Origin: Hoeflea sp.
GTDB taxonomy: Bacteria > Pseudomonadota > Alphaproteobacteria > Rhizobiales > Rhizobiaceae
DNA: 64,000 nt
Assembly (NCBI RefSeq): GCF_002733955.1
Contig: NZ_NVXQ01000008.1
Location: forward strand, 124,001 to 188,000
Reading direction: 5' to 3'
Under the pieces are notes generated by a model that worked only from the letters and a program-made list of their open reading frames with translations, searched no databases and was not told where the DNA came from. Positions 46,861 to 57,206 of this stretch are shown one piece after another. How positions within the stretch are numbered: the stretch's first letter is position 1; every line of letters begins with the position of its first letter. A program made the position numbers and the translations under genes.

Positions 46861-47790
46861 TCACGCATTCTCGTAGCTGCGTTCGAGCAGCGGTTTGGCT
46901 TTTTCGAAATCCTCGGCGGTGCGAATGGTGATCTCCAGATCACCGGTACCGAAATGGCCGATGGTGCGGACATCGCGGGTGAAGCCATCCTCCAGTTGAA
47001 TTGTATCAGGGTTGACCTTTACATAGACGAGCAGCTTCCGCTCCTGGGTCTTGATTTCGACACAGGCAAAGTTCTTGATCCGCTTGAAGGCGAAATAAAA
47101 GCGCAGAACCTTGAACTGCACATCATCGCCCATTCCTTCCAGGTGTTCCTTGACCGTGTCGAAGAGGGCGCGCAGCTTATCATCGGCCTTGTCGAGATAC
47201 TGCGAAACGGTCGTGTATTTGGCCTTTTGCCCACTGTCTGGTCCGTTGCCAGTTTTGGCTGGAGCAACACTACCGTTCACCGGTGCTGAAGCGGCGTTGA
47301 CCATTTCGAAAAGCAACAGGTCTTCATCAAACTTCACATAGCGGATGAGTTCGATGTTGCGGTTCATCTGCTTGATGGCGTGTTCGTCATACTTGGAGAA
47401 ATCACCGGCAATGCAGATAAGGCGCGGTGCCGACCACTCTACCAATTGGGCGGCTTTCTCGCCCAGAGTCTTGAGCACCAGCATCTCGAAATCGCCGCGA
47501 TGGGTAACCAGCCAGTCCAAATAGAACAGACCCTGGTTGATCACATTCATATTGGAATTACGCTTGTACTCGATGATCACGGGGCAGGAATTCTCATCAA
47601 TACCGAGCGTGTCCATTCGACCGCCATGGTCACGGCCGGTGGAGAATTCGGATGCCAGAAAGCGGACGCCGAGAAAGGTTTCGAGGTTCTGCTCGATCAG
47701 GGTCTGGAGAGATTTCTCCAAGGCCAGAGATGTGCCTTGCACTTCAGTCGCCACCTGCCGGTCAATACGGAAGAGTTTCAGATCGCTCAT
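46861..47790 (-). CDS. NucS-like PD-(D/E)xK plus DUF5655 protein
   Basis: This 309-residue protein has an N-terminal nuclease-like core: ETFLGVRFLASEFSTG, Asp60 in GGRMD, then Glu74-Tyr-Lys76 in VIIEYKRNSN, a PD-(D/E)xK pattern. The C-terminal part (about 195-305: YLDKADDKLRALFDTVKEHL, KTQERKLLVYVKV) resembles DUF5655. Similar proteins are often encoded beside type I restriction genes, their function being unknown. Its ATG overlaps the hsdS stop by four bases. Confidence 0.8.
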   Translation of the reverse strand: MSDLKLFRIDRQVATEVQGTSLALEKSLQTLIEQNLETFLGVRFLASEFSTGRDHGGRMDTLGIDENSCPVIIEYKRNSNMNVINQGLFYLDWLVTHRGDFEMLVLKTLGEKAAQLVEWSAPRLICIAGDFSKYDEHAIKQMNRNIELIRYVKFDEDLLLFEMVNAASAPVNGSVAPAKTGNGPDSGQKAKYTTVSQYLDKADDKLRALFDTVKEHLEGMGDDVQFKVLRFYFAFKRIKNFACVEIKTQERKLLVYVKVNPDTIQLEDGFTRDVRTIGHFGTGDLEITIRTAEDFEKAKPLLERSYENA

Positions 47791-49025
47791 AGCTCTCCCC
47801 GGAAAGCGCGTTGGGAGAGAGAAGCGAACAATTCGGTGCCATCACCTAGCTCAGAGATAATCTGTTCTTTTTGTTTGGCGACTCTACGAAGCGTTTCAGC
47901 GAATCTCTCTTGGAGCTTCATCGGAGGCTTCGGAAGCACAAGCTGTTTGATGATGCCAAGATTCAGTCCATCCATGATTGCGCCTTTGTTGTGCTGTTTG
48001 ATTTGGCGAATGATCATTGGATCGGAGTGGATCGCGAATGACAGCACCTCGGGCAAAATTTTAGATGTGTCGCATGTGATTGAAGCAAGATGCTTTGTTG
48101 TGATCGCCTCAGGAATGTCGTCTGGAACAACCGCTGAACGTCCGGTAGTCCCCATGATAGTTATGATGACGTCGCCAGCAAATACCTGATAGCGGCGAAG
48201 CGCTTCATATTTGTCCTCGGTGATGAAACGGCGCTGTCCCCATGCAAACTGGTTTTGAACGGCATTGTCGATCCCGAGAACAGCAACGCCCTCATCAACA
48301 AATTCGCTGTGAAGAAGCGCGCTGCCGAATGGACCTGATCTGATCGCGCCTTTCCTGTCCTGAGCGAGCTTCTCGAATTTCTCGGGCTGCCACACCGCGT
48401 AAGCGGGATTGCGGTGTCCGACCAGATGCACATAGGCAGACTTGAGAAAATCGTCGGCGAGTGCGAGGGCCTGCTGGCGTTTGCGGCGGATGGCATCGGC
48501 CTTGTCGAGGATTGCCGCAATTCGACGTTGTTCGTGCGGTTCAGGAATCGAAATAGCCATTCTTTTCAGATGACTGGGACCAAAATTCTGCTGTGCACTA
48601 CCTGTGACTTCACGGCTTACTTGGGCACGAAACTCAAATGATTGAAGCCAGTGCTTTAGATAGCTCAAGGAATAGCCTTTGCGCTTTGGCTTGAACCTAA
48701 TGGTGCTAGTATTCATGCAAAGCGGCAGATGAGAACTTTCGACGAATGCGATCTTCGTTCGAAGATATCCGTCATCGTCAAACGATATTCCTGAACTCGC
48801 GATTACCAAGTCACCATCGTCAACCAGAAAGTGAGAATACTTGCCTTTTGCTTCGCTTTCTGTGATGTGGCGATCTGTTTTTGATAAATCGATCCGACCA
48901 TCCGCTGTGATGTTAGCTACATTGAGGAGTTTAACTCCTTCCGAAGTAAATTGAGTTTTCCTTACGCCAGGCCCCTCTTGAAACCAAAACGCTTCATGTA
49001 AGGGAACTTGATTGATGGCAGTCAT
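47787..49025 (-). CDS. hsdS: Type I restriction-modification specificity subunit
   Basis: This 412-residue protein has two target-recognition domains (about 1-160 and 205-370), each followed by a conserved coiled-coil region ([30 protein letters not shown], and [28 protein letters not shown]). The second TRD starts [21 protein letters not shown]. HsdS chooses the bipartite DNA target for both HsdM and HsdR. Both TRDs look intact. It is coupled by four-base overlaps to hsdM and to the next gene. Confidence 0.92.
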   Translation of the reverse strand: MTAINQVPLHEAFWFQEGPGVRKTQFTSEGVKLLNVANITADGRIDLSKTDRHITESEAKGKYSHFLVDDGDLVIASSGISFDDDGYLRTKIAFVESSHLPLCMNTSTIRFKPKRKGYSLSYLKHWLQSFEFRAQVSREVTGSAQQNFGPSHLKRMAISIPEPHEQRRIAAILDKADAIRRKRQQALALADDFLKSAYVHLVGHRNPAYAVWQPEKFEKLAQDRKGAIRSGPFGSALLHSEFVDEGVAVLGIDNAVQNQFAWGQRRFITEDKYEALRRYQVFAGDVIITIMGTTGRSAVVPDDIPEAITTKHLASITCDTSKILPEVLSFAIHSDPMIIRQIKQHNKGAIMDGLNLGIIKQLVLPKPPMKLQERFAETLRRVAKQKEQIISELGDGTELFASLSQRAFRGEL

Positions 49026-50542
49026 CCCAGCATCCTCTCAAGGTCGGCGAGGTTCTTGGCGATATCGTCATTCAGGGACTTCATCCGCTCCAATATATCC
49101 TTAGGCGGGTCGTATTCCTGTTCTTCGTAGATGCGCTCCTTGTACTTGGAGAGCGAGAGGTAGTAGTTTGCCTCTCGGATGTCATTGGCCGGAACGAAGA
49201 AGGCCTTCTGCTTGCGGTCCGTGTCCCGCTTCGGATCGCGGGCGGCCCAGGCCTTGATACAATCCGGCAGGTCATTGGCCTCGATCGGGTCGCGCTTGTC
49301 GTCGAGCGAGTAACCGTCCGCCTCCACATCATAGAAGAAGACATCATCGGTGCGCCCGCCCTTGGTGAAGACAAGGATGCCGGTGGAGACACCCGCATAG
49401 GGCTTGAACACGCCCGAGGGCAGCGAGATCACCGCCTCCAGCTGGTTGTGGTCGATCAAGAGCTTGCGAAGCGCCACATGGGCGGTGGAAGAGCCGAAAA
49501 GCACGCCATCGGGCACGATGGTGGCCGAGCGCCCGCCGGTTTTCAGCATGCGCAGGATCAGCACCAGAAACAGAAGTTCGGTCTTCTTGGTTTTGACCAG
49601 GCGCAGCAGACCGGCATGAACATCCTCGAAATCCAACTGCCCTTTGAAGGGCGGGTTGGCAAGAACGATATCGAAGCCTTCGCTTGATGACTTCGGGAAC
49701 TTCTCCGGAAAGCTGTTGCTCAGCGTATCCTGATAATGGATGTCGGGGTTGTCGACGCCGTGCAACATCATGTTCATGGCGGCGATGCGCAACATGGTCG
49801 CATCGAAATCGAAGCCGTGGAACATGTCGTTGCGGATATGGGTCCAATGATCTTCCAGCAGATCGCCGGCGAATATTTTCTCGGTCGTACCGGTCTCGGG
49901 ATCAGTCTCCTCGATGATCGCCTCGGGTGAGGTGTTGTTCTCCAGCAGGTAGTTCATGGTCTCGACCAGGAAGCCGCCCGTGCCACAGGCTGGATCGGAA
50001 ATCACATCGGTGGTTTTCGGCTCCAGCATATCCACCATCAAGCGGATGATGTGGCGCGGGGTTCGGAACTGGCCGTTGATCCCCGCCGTAGTCAGTTTGC
50101 TGAGCAAATATTCATAGAGATCGCCCTTGGTGTCTCCTGCAGTAAGCGGAAGATCGTTGATCATGTTGACGGCCTTCACCAGAAGGCTCGGCTTCTGGAT
50201 CAACAACTGCGCATCCTTCATGAATTCGGCAAAGGTGGTGCCTTGCGAAGCTTTCTGAAAATGCGGAAAGACCCGATTCCGCACCAGAGGCAGCATGTCC
50301 TCGGCACCAAGATGCCGGAAGTGCGACCAGCGAAGCTCCTGCTCATCGGCACTGAAGCGGCGCTTGAACTCGACTCCGCTGCGCTTCAGGCGGTTCTCGT
50401 CCCGAGCCTCATTCACATCGAGCAGACGCACAAAAATGAGGAAGGTGATCTGTTCGATGACCGTCAAGGGATTGGTGATGCCTCCGGTCCAGAACTCCGT
50501 CCAAAGCGCATCAATCTTATTTTTCAGTTCGCCGGTAACCAT
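49022..50542 (-). CDS. hsdM: Type I restriction-modification methyltransferase subunit
   Basis: This 506-residue N6-adenine methyltransferase has an N-terminal HsdM helical domain ([30 protein letters not shown]), the SAM motif [19 protein letters not shown] and the catalytic motif [11 protein letters not shown]. It methylates the host target sequence. Its ATG shares one base with the hsdR stop. Confidence 0.95.
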   Translation of the reverse strand: MVTGELKNKIDALWTEFWTGGITNPLTVIEQITFLIFVRLLDVNEARDENRLKRSGVEFKRRFSADEQELRWSHFRHLGAEDMLPLVRNRVFPHFQKASQGTTFAEFMKDAQLLIQKPSLLVKAVNMINDLPLTAGDTKGDLYEYLLSKLTTAGINGQFRTPRHIIRLMVDMLEPKTTDVISDPACGTGGFLVETMNYLLENNTSPEAIIEETDPETGTTEKIFAGDLLEDHWTHIRNDMFHGFDFDATMLRIAAMNMMLHGVDNPDIHYQDTLSNSFPEKFPKSSSEGFDIVLANPPFKGQLDFEDVHAGLLRLVKTKKTELLFLVLILRMLKTGGRSATIVPDGVLFGSSTAHVALRKLLIDHNQLEAVISLPSGVFKPYAGVSTGILVFTKGGRTDDVFFYDVEADGYSLDDKRDPIEANDLPDCIKAWAARDPKRDTDRKQKAFFVPANDIREANYYLSLSKYKERIYEEQEYDPPKDILERMKSLNDDIAKNLADLERMLG

Positions 50543-53500
50543 CAGTGCATATTTCCTTGAGACGTTTCGGCTCCATCATCGCCCTTTGGCGAGGGAGCAA
50601 AGAGGTTTACGATTTTCATCAATTGGTCGATGTCGTCGGGCTTTTCGAATATGCCCTCAGGACCGTCAGCGTCGACAACCGTAAACGGCTGATCGTAGAG
50701 CCGGTCGATAGTGATGAAACCGAATTTGATAATATGGTTTTGCAGGAGCGCCAGAAAGCGGGTCTGCTTTGCTGTGAGTTCCGGATGGCTGAGCACGAAG
50801 GCCGAGAACTTTTCCTTTACGGTCTGCTCTTCGAGCCCGACCATCTTGCGGATGGTGATATCGAGCGGCAAAGCGGTAGAGGCGAAGAACTCTTCCAGCG
50901 CTTCACGGCGGACACCGGGATTCTGGGTAAGGACCAGCGAGATGATTGCATTGAGATCGTCGGTTGTCACCGCCTCACCGGCCCTTATTTTCTTCAAGGT
51001 CGGGTTGGTCTCGAAATGCTTCTTCAGTTCGCCTTCCACCAATTGCTCGTATGCGGCCATGTCCACCGTCTTCAGCGAAGCGCTGCGGCGGGACGACTGA
51101 ACAAGGGCGGCATCCTCCGTGACATCGATAATCTTGGGGCCGACACCGTCCGTTTTCTGCCGCTCTCGATAAATCATGATCTCCCGGAGCGGCTCACGCA
51201 CGGCTTCCAGGTCCATTGCTGACACATCTTTCCAGAATGCCTCGGACTTGGCCTTCTTGATTGTCTCGGCCTTTTCCTTGACGGGGTTCAGATGCATCTG
51301 GAGCATTCCAAGGCGATCCATAAGATCGATCTTCAGATCGGCGACATCGGCGGACTGGTGCAACACCGCTATTTGGGTCCTGCAGATGAGCAGGTCAAAC
51401 GCATGGGCCTCAGCCTTGCCCCTGATGTCACGCCACTGCATCAGTGGAGCAATGGTCTGCCGAAGAACCGAAACGGTGCCAGGATCGAAACGCTTCAGGT
51501 TTTCAAGCGATGCAGTCGAGCGTTTTTCACGCCATTTTTCGCGGACCGCCACAGTGTTCTCGTCCAGGGCATTGATGTCAGCTGCGATCAACTGGATCAC
51601 TTGATCGAAGACGGCGATCTCGCTTTTCCTCAGTGCGGTCTCGGCCAAGAGAATCCGCTGCTCGAAGAGTTGCTGAAGCAGTGATTTTGAGGGCTGCGGC
51701 TCTACGGGTTTGTATCCATCCTCGAACCTCTGAAAATTGTCCCAGTGATCGAAAATGCGGAAAACAGTCTTGTCCTTTCCTACACCAAACAGATCAGAAC
51801 AAAGGCGTGTACCGCGTCCGACCATCTGCCAGAACTTGACGGGTGAACGAACCGGCTTGGCGAAGACCAGATTGACGATCTCTGGCACATCAATGCCAGT
51901 GTCGAGCATGTCCACCGAGATGGCGATCGTAAGTTTACTGTTGGTGCCGGTGCCTTTGAAATCATCAATCAGGCTTTCCGCACGCGGATCGTAATTGTCG
52001 ATCACTTGGCAGAACTTGCCGCCATATTGCGGGTACATTTCATCGAACAACCGGCTCATCAGCATCGCATGGTTGTGGTTTCGCGCAAAGATGATTGTCT
52101 TCCCGATTGTCTGGCCGTCCCCGTCGCGAATGCCGTTTTCCATCAGGTTGCGAATGATCACTCGATTGGTGTCACGATTGTAGATCGCCTTATCGATTTG
52201 CTCCGAGGTGTAATCATAGTCATTCGGGTCTTCGCCTTGCGCTTCCAGTTCCTCGATCTGGGCCTGCGTCAAGCCGTCGAGGCGGATTCCCTCCCGCAAG
52301 AACTGGGTGGTGTGCTCAATTACCTCGAATGGAACAAGATGCTTCTCCTTGACGCCTTCTTCCAGGTCATAACTGAAAGTTGGCAACTGGCCTTCGCAGT
52401 TGAACAGGCCGAAGGTGGAGCGCGTAACGAAGTTCACTGGCGTCGCAGTCAATCCGAGTTGAAGGCTATCAAAGTAGTGAAAAAGGTCGCCGTAGATATT
52501 GTAGATACTCCGGTGGGACTCGTCGGCGATGATCAGATCAAAAAATCCGACGTCGAAGGACTGGTAAACCTTGAGCATCGCCGGATAGGTGGAGATGAAT
52601 ATTCGCTCTGTCGAATTGCCGCTGGCACGTGAATTGACGACGCGAATCGGTTCGGAATCGAGGAAGTCCGTGAAAGCGTTCTTTGCCTGTTTGCGCAGCT
52701 CCTTGCGATCGCAAAGGAAGAGCACCCGCTTCGCCCAACCGGCACGGATAAGAAGCTCTGCAAGGGCAATCGCAACTCGGGTCTTGCCTGTGCCGGTTGC
52801 CTGGACAATCAGCGCTTTGCGGTGCTTGTCGGTGAACCGTTCAGATACACGCTTGATCGCTTCAATCTGGTAAAGACGGTTGACGATGCGCTCCTGCGGT
52901 ACGAGCGAATTAAGGTCTTTGCGGCTCTTGCGTTGGAACTTCACCAGGTACTGGAGGCTGTCTTTTGAATAATAGCCGAACACCTTTCTTGGCGGGTAGC
53001 CGGCTGCATCGTCCCACATCCAGATGTCATAGCCGTTGGTGTAGAAAATGACGGGCCTCTGCCCAGACTTCTTTTCGAGGGCATCCGCATACAGCGCCGC
53101 TTGTTTGCGGCCCATCTCAGGATCGACAGAGGTCTTCTTCGCCTCAATAACTGCCAACGGCGATCCGTCTGTGTCCAAGAGGACATAGTCGGCGCGCCCT
53201 TTGCCAGTCGTCGTTGGTTGTCCATCAACTTCCAACTCCTTGGCTACTTCACTGGTTGAAGCTTCTCCACTGGCGACATTCCAACCAGCCGATGCAATCA
53301 GATTGTCGATGATACGGGTTCGTGTCGTCGCTTCATCAAACTGGAGAACGTCGGCCGATAGCTGTGCCGACTTGGCGAGGCTCTCAAGTTCCTCAGCCTT
53401 TTTCTCCGCTGCCTCCACCTGTTCACGCGACTTCTCCACCTCTGCCAACAATGCAGCGATCTGCTCTTCTTGAGCAGCCAGCTTCTGAAGGGTCTGCTTT

Positions 53501-53958
53501 TCCTGTTGCGTGAGAGGTTGCTTATCGGTGCTTGCACTATCGAATTTTGGTTGTTCGAAAACCGGCAAGGTTTTGTGGTCAACCTTGCGATAGTTCACGA
53601 CTGCCCACTTGCTCAGGTCATGGGCCTCTTTCAACAACCACAGAGCGTCATTCCGAGATACCTCGTCTCCATGGGCAGCCTTGTTGCCAAACTTCCTGAT
53701 GGCATGAAGCTTGTTGAGAACAACAGGTGGCACCACGGCAACGAAGGCACTATTGGTGAGAAGGTCAATCTGGGTCGGCCGGTTTGGTTTTGGCAGTCGG
53801 AGTGACTGGTAAATGTCTTTTACAAGGTTCTCAGCGAGGAGCCGAAGATTGAAAATCGCGCTCCTTGCATCCAGCAGGACGTAGCTTTCGGCCCTCTCGC
53901 CAAGCGCAGCGATCTCTGGCCAATAAGCCTTCAGAAAATTGAAGTTGGCAGCTGTCAT
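50542..53958 (-). CDS. hsdR: Type I restriction endonuclease subunit
   Basis: This 1138-residue translocase/nuclease has a DUF4145-like N-terminus (about 1-115), a long coiled coil with Glu/Lys-rich heptads (about 150-200), a nuclease core ([22 protein letters not shown]...ExK), a helicase with Walker [16 protein letters not shown], Walker [11 protein letters not shown] and motif [13 protein letters not shown], and a C-terminal HsdR helical region. The layout is that of EcoEI-type HsdR. The ATG overlaps the WYL gene stop by four bases. Confidence 0.95.
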   Translation of the reverse strand: MTAANFNFLKAYWPEIAALGERAESYVLLDARSAIFNLRLLAENLVKDIYQSLRLPKPNRPTQIDLLTNSAFVAVVPPVVLNKLHAIRKFGNKAAHGDEVSRNDALWLLKEAHDLSKWAVVNYRKVDHKTLPVFEQPKFDSASTDKQPLTQQEKQTLQKLAAQEEQIAALLAEVEKSREQVEAAEKKAEELESLAKSAQLSADVLQFDEATTRTRIIDNLIASAGWNVASGEASTSEVAKELEVDGQPTTTGKGRADYVLLDTDGSPLAVIEAKKTSVDPEMGRKQAALYADALEKKSGQRPVIFYTNGYDIWMWDDAAGYPPRKVFGYYSKDSLQYLVKFQRKSRKDLNSLVPQERIVNRLYQIEAIKRVSERFTDKHRKALIVQATGTGKTRVAIALAELLIRAGWAKRVLFLCDRKELRKQAKNAFTDFLDSEPIRVVNSRASGNSTERIFISTYPAMLKVYQSFDVGFFDLIIADESHRSIYNIYGDLFHYFDSLQLGLTATPVNFVTRSTFGLFNCEGQLPTFSYDLEEGVKEKHLVPFEVIEHTTQFLREGIRLDGLTQAQIEELEAQGEDPNDYDYTSEQIDKAIYNRDTNRVIIRNLMENGIRDGDGQTIGKTIIFARNHNHAMLMSRLFDEMYPQYGGKFCQVIDNYDPRAESLIDDFKGTGTNSKLTIAISVDMLDTGIDVPEIVNLVFAKPVRSPVKFWQMVGRGTRLCSDLFGVGKDKTVFRIFDHWDNFQRFEDGYKPVEPQPSKSLLQQLFEQRILLAETALRKSEIAVFDQVIQLIAADINALDENTVAVREKWREKRSTASLENLKRFDPGTVSVLRQTIAPLMQWRDIRGKAEAHAFDLLICRTQIAVLHQSADVADLKIDLMDRLGMLQMHLNPVKEKAETIKKAKSEAFWKDVSAMDLEAVREPLREIMIYRERQKTDGVGPKIIDVTEDAALVQSSRRSASLKTVDMAAYEQLVEGELKKHFETNPTLKKIRAGEAVTTDDLNAIISLVLTQNPGVRREALEEFFASTALPLDITIRKMVGLEEQTVKEKFSAFVLSHPELTAKQTRFLALLQNHIIKFGFITIDRLYDQPFTVVDADGPEGIFEKPDDIDQLMKIVNLFAPSPKGDDGAETSQGNMH

Positions 53959-54809
53959 TTGGTCGCTCCCCTGCGCGCAAGCTCGAATTCTGCCCTATTC
54001 GAGATGACGACCGGACACTCCCCCGGTTGATCAACCAAATGGGCTATGTCCAAACGCAACCGTTTCTCAAAATAGTATAGCGCGGCCATACGAACTGGTA
54101 TCCGGACCTCACCGTCGATCATGGCATAATCGGTAGCGATTACCTTTTGCTGAGATTCGGATAAAGCCGGATTTGGAATCAGCACGACATTAAAGGTTTT
54201 GTTCCAGAATAGATCGTCCTCAACTCGCAGCCCTGGATCGGCGAAATCACCAGACTTGATACATCTGGAAAGGAGAAAATCCTTAAACTTGCTGTCGATG
54301 TGACAATAAGCTCTGGCATGCCATCTCAAGCCATCCGACATAAAGCTGTGCGGTGTAATCCGCCGCCATTGAGGCTCAGGGCGATTGGGGTTCATTGATT
54401 GGTAAAGGACGGTGATGGACTGATTGTTCGAAATGCACTCAACAATCGCCTGAAGAACATATGGATCAACTCTCCTGGCCGGAACAGGGACAGCTTCACC
54501 AACGATCTCATTATATTGCGCCGGTTCATGGTCACCAGCAATCAAGCCGGAAAGAAAGACGTCAGCATCCACACTGATGAAATGCGGCTTGAAATCCTTT
54601 GTGGCGAAGTACCGTTTCTGACGATGATCATACTGAATGTTTTCGGGGAACATTTCCTGATAGGCCGAAAGGTCTTTCGAGGCTTGGGGGACGGAAATTC
54701 CAAATTGCGATGTCAGATCAATGCGGTTCAAGCTACCGCGCCAAAAGGCCTGGTATTCCACAAACTGAAACCGTTGCTCGGTAGCCCATTTGAGTTCAGC
54801 TGATGCCAC
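53955..54809 (-). CDS. WYL-domain repressor of the BrxR/CapW type
   Basis: This 284-residue protein has an N-terminal winged helix (RFQFVEYQAFWRGSLNRIDLTSQFGISVPQASKDLSAYQ), a WYL domain (SITVLYQSMN, ITPHSFMSDGLRWHARAYC, FKDFLLSRC) and a C-terminal WCX extension. BrxR and CapW are repressors heading BREX, CBASS and other defence operons. Start is the GTG at 54809 (AAGAGG upstream). It heads the nine-gene island operon and probably represses it through the tandem operators just upstream. Confidence 0.9.
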   Translation of the reverse strand: MASAELKWATEQRFQFVEYQAFWRGSLNRIDLTSQFGISVPQASKDLSAYQEMFPENIQYDHRQKRYFATKDFKPHFISVDADVFLSGLIAGDHEPAQYNEIVGEAVPVPARRVDPYVLQAIVECISNNQSITVLYQSMNPNRPEPQWRRITPHSFMSDGLRWHARAYCHIDSKFKDFLLSRCIKSGDFADPGLRVEDDLFWNKTFNVVLIPNPALSESQQKVIATDYAMIDGEVRIPVRMAALYYFEKRLRLDIAHLVDQPGECPVVISNRAEFELARRGATK

Positions 54810-54826
54810 GACACGCCTCTTGATCC

Positions 54827-54870
54827 CGTATACTTTATATGCGTATATTTTTTATACGAACATACGTCAA
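54827..54870 (-). promoter_or_regulatory. Promoter of the defence operon with tandem WYL operators
   Basis: On the minus strand a -35 TTGACG (54870-54865) and a -10 TATACG (54847-54842) are 17 bp apart. Two 17-bp inverted repeats CGTATA-N5-TATACG overlap the promoter: 54842-54858 is perfect, and 54827-54843 has one mismatch and shares two bases with it. Occupation by the WYL dimer would block RNA polymerase. Confidence 0.75.
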
Positions 54871-55124
54871 GGGCAAAATAGCGACCCCCATAATGAAAGC
54901 CTACGGATGCGCAACGCACTTTGAGCATCTTTGTGAGACCTCATCGAATTGGGATGGATGATCAATTAGTGAGAAATGGTGCTCACGCCAGCACCTTCGG
55001 GGTGACACGAATTACGTCATGGATAGGCGATTCTTGTTCAAACGTCGTTATAGTTAGTAATGGGGGGAAGACAGGCAGGAAGGACTAAACAGCATTTGGA
55101 TAGCGGCGCTATATAGGCGACCAG
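54871..55124. other. Intergenic region between the two island operons
   Basis: About 250 bp with no supported gene or clear repeat. Confidence 0.4.
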
Positions 55125-55445
55125 TCATGCTGAGTTGAGATGCCGCTTCGGGCGAAACGGGAATAGGCCATCGGCATAGCGTGCAGCAAGGTCTTCAAAG
55201 ACGTCTTCGCTTTCGCGGACATCAAACCCCTGAATATCAAGGCCATCGACGATCTCATCGCGCAATCGGTCCAACGCTTCCCGTCGCCCCCGAGGATGTT
55301 TCTCCGTGCTCATGATCATTTTCCAAAGCAGCATCCTGGCAAGATCATCCCGAGATGGACGACACCGATCGCGGGCCTCGTCCCTCACTCTCTGCTGCCG
55401 TGCTCGCTGCTCGGCATTGATTTCTCGTCTTGATTTTTTTGACAT
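55125..55445 (-). CDS. Small charged island protein of unknown function
   Basis: This 106-residue protein starts MSKKSRREINAEQRARQQRV and is very basic in its first half and acidic in the second (DIQGFDVRESEDVFEDLAARYADG). AGGAGA lies six bases before the ATG, which decides the start over longer in-frame options that run through the repeat cluster. Not recognised. It could be the last gene of the second island operon. Confidence 0.55.
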   Translation of the reverse strand: MSKKSRREINAEQRARQQRVRDEARDRCRPSRDDLARMLLWKMIMSTEKHPRGRREALDRLRDEIVDGLDIQGFDVRESEDVFEDLAARYADGLFPFRPKRHLNSA

Positions 55446-55864
55446 CCTGATCTCCTGGTTCATCATGGAGACCCAGTGTGATGGCCGGCGATGCAAGGAA
55501 CAAACGCCGTTTGCCTCGCAATGTTGACAATCTGGAAGGGGATTGGTCCGCAGGCTTGGTTTCGAGGTCTCCAATCCCACTGCCGCAAACGGCGTTCGCT
55601 GGAGAATCGCGGTTTCCCAGTTTCGAATCGGCAAGATCGAGTTCAGAATCGCGGCAGGATAAATTGAGATGACTTGTTTCGAGTTGCCCGCACGTCATTG
55701 CGGATGGAGCTGACGTCGCGATGACTTGAATCGGGTCCCCTGCACGTTGCTTCAATGGATATCAAATTGCGGCGCGTTTGTTTGTTGGTTTCCCTGCAGC
55801 CGCGTAGAGTGCGTGGAGCCTTGGCAGCACCAACAATTTCCAAGCCTGCCGCCGCCACTTGCCG
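55446..55864. other. Gene-free stretch with a short 21-bp repeat cluster
   Basis: About 420 bp between two small genes. Only the GAATCGC repeats (listed separately) stand out. Confidence 0.5.
55604..55666. repeat. Short cluster of 21-bp direct repeats (three units)
   Basis: GAATCGC or GAATCGG begins at 55604, 55625 and 55646, exactly 21 bp apart, and the rest of the unit (TTTC/TTCA/TTG ends) agrees with the larger array at 56230-56439. Each unit has one GANTC site. Confidence 0.75.
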
Positions 55865-56134
55865 TTACCAGAATCCACGGGCCTGAATTGCTGTTGGCGT
55901 TAACGGCTGATGCAGGGCTACATCCATCCATTCGGGTTCATCGCCCGAGACCTTACGGATTGTCCTTCCAAGCGCATCGCTCAGGTCAACGACAGCATTG
56001 TAGTGCTCGCTCTGAGACTTCAGTTCGCAAAGCAGCAGGAGAAGGTCATTATGCAAGTCAGTGGTTCGGGCGACGAGGTCATCAATCTGTGAAGACGTCA
56101 GTTCCGGTTTCCGCTTATGCCTTTTTGTCATCAT
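55865..56134 (-). CDS. Small hypothetical protein
   Basis: This 89-residue protein starts MMTKRHKRKPELTSSQIDDL; the first half is likely one long helix (LVARTTDLHNDLLLLLCELKSQSEHYNAVVDLSDALG). AGGAAGG is five bases before the ATG. Not recognised. It lies between the two repeat clusters. Confidence 0.55.
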   Translation of the reverse strand: MMTKRHKRKPELTSSQIDDLVARTTDLHNDLLLLLCELKSQSEHYNAVVDLSDALGRTIRKVSGDEPEWMDVALHQPLTPTAIQARGFW

Positions 56135-56229
56135 GAGCCTTCCTGAAAGAGGGCCCGTCCTGAGTCTGGGTTAGCTGATTCACGCCTTAACGCAAATCAT
56201 GACCGTGAAGGCCGCTGATAGTCTGACGT

Positions 56230-56439
56230 GAATCGCAGTTTCTTGGGTTGGAAACGGCTGCGCTGAATTCGGAATCGCCAAGGCTGAATTTGGCAACGCG
56301 GGGACTGATTTCCGAAAGGGCGAATCCTGGGTCGGACTCGCCGTTTCAGTATTCAGAATCGCAAGGGCCGACTTGGGAATCGCGGGCGCCGGGTTTGGTA
56401 ACGCGGAAACCGAATTCTGAATCGCAGTTTCAGGGCGCC
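56230..56439. repeat. Array of ten 21-bp direct repeats
   Basis: Units start at 56230, 56251, 56272, 56293, 56314, 56335, 56356, 56377, 56398 and 56419 with no register change. The conserved start is GAATCGC (exact in five units), followed by two variable bases, a G-rich step and a CTGA.TT end. Five starts are GAATC and one is GACTC, both GANTC. On the minus strand a frame at 56180-56467 translates it as heptapeptides like ALPNSAL and AIPNSAQ, but it starts within the protease gene without a ribosome site. The last units overlap the end of that gene. Confidence 0.85.
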
Positions 56440-57206
56440 GCTTTTTTGGAGCCAGTTGCGGCGGCATTCATTTCTTGAGCAAGCAGTGCTCTCACTTCGC
56501 CGCCATCCAGCGTCTTTGCTTCTGCAAGTCGGGTTGCCAAGGCCAACAGTGCAGCGTGATGCTGAGATAGCAGTTCGAGAGCCATCCTCTCTGAAGCTTC
56601 AAGCCGGTCATGAACATGCTGCGCAAGCTGCCGATCAAGGGAAAGCATGGAGGGCTGTTCTTCCAATGATCGATAGAGCAACGGCTGAGCCCTGCCGAAA
56701 CCTACGTTCGTTTCAGCGTCAGTCGCAATCTTTGTCGCTCGCGCAAGATCAGACCTTTCACTTCCGCCGGCACCGACACCGGCTTCGCCAAACACGAGCT
56801 TTTCCGCTGCTTGTCCGGCAAGTGCACAAGCAATCATCTGATTGAGCCAGGTTTGAGTTTGGACAACACCCTGTCGCATTTCGCTTTCGACATAGCCGCC
56901 AGACCCATTTCCAACGGTCACAGTAAAGACGGTTGCGATGTCGAACGCAGTCCACGCCAGCGCGTGGCCTGCTTCGTGGACAGCGATGCGCCAGACGAGG
57001 TCTGGTGGCATAGCTGCCTGGCCCGCGGTAAGCGCTGCGTGGATGTCGCTGTAAGTGAGCTGCCTTTTTTCACGGCGAGCTTTCTGGCGAGCCTCACGGA
57101 TCAGGCGCTCGATGTCTGCACCTGTGCTACCAGCAGCAGCCAGTGCCAAGGGTTGGAGTGCTGGATTCAAATCATGCACTGCGACAGAGATATGAGAATT
57201 ATCCAT
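56430..57206 (-). CDS. Stand-alone FtsH-type M41 metalloprotease domain
   Basis: This 258-residue protein begins with a piece like the FtsH AAA lid (STGADIERLIREARQKARREKRQLTYSDIHAAL, 27-59) and continues with the M41 peptidase: zinc motif HEAGH at 77-81 and the third ligand region AAEKLVFGEAG...SERSDLARATKIATD. No membrane helix and no ATPase core are present; the ATPase is the previous gene. The ATG at 57206 overlaps the ATPase stop by eight bases, with GGAG upstream. A split FtsH-like protease is inferred. Confidence 0.85.
   Translation of the reverse strand: MDNSHISVAVHDLNPALQPLALAAAGSTGADIERLIREARQKARREKRQLTYSDIHAALTAGQAAMPPDLVWRIAVHEAGHALAWTAFDIATVFTVTVGNGSGGYVESEMRQGVVQTQTWLNQMIACALAGQAAEKLVFGEAGVGAGGSERSDLARATKIATDAETNVGFGRAQPLLYRSLEEQPSMLSLDRQLAQHVHDRLEASERMALELLSQHHAALLALATRLAEAKTLDGGEVRALLAQEMNAAATGSKKAAP

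Noticed and set aside
55604-56439. CRISPR array
   Set aside because: Units are 21 bp head to tail with no unique spacers, and no cas genes are present.
56180-56467. Heptapeptide-repeat protein of 95 residues
   Set aside because: No ribosome site, start inside the protease gene, and strict DNA-level phasing is better explained as a DNA repeat; kept as an open alternative in the findings.
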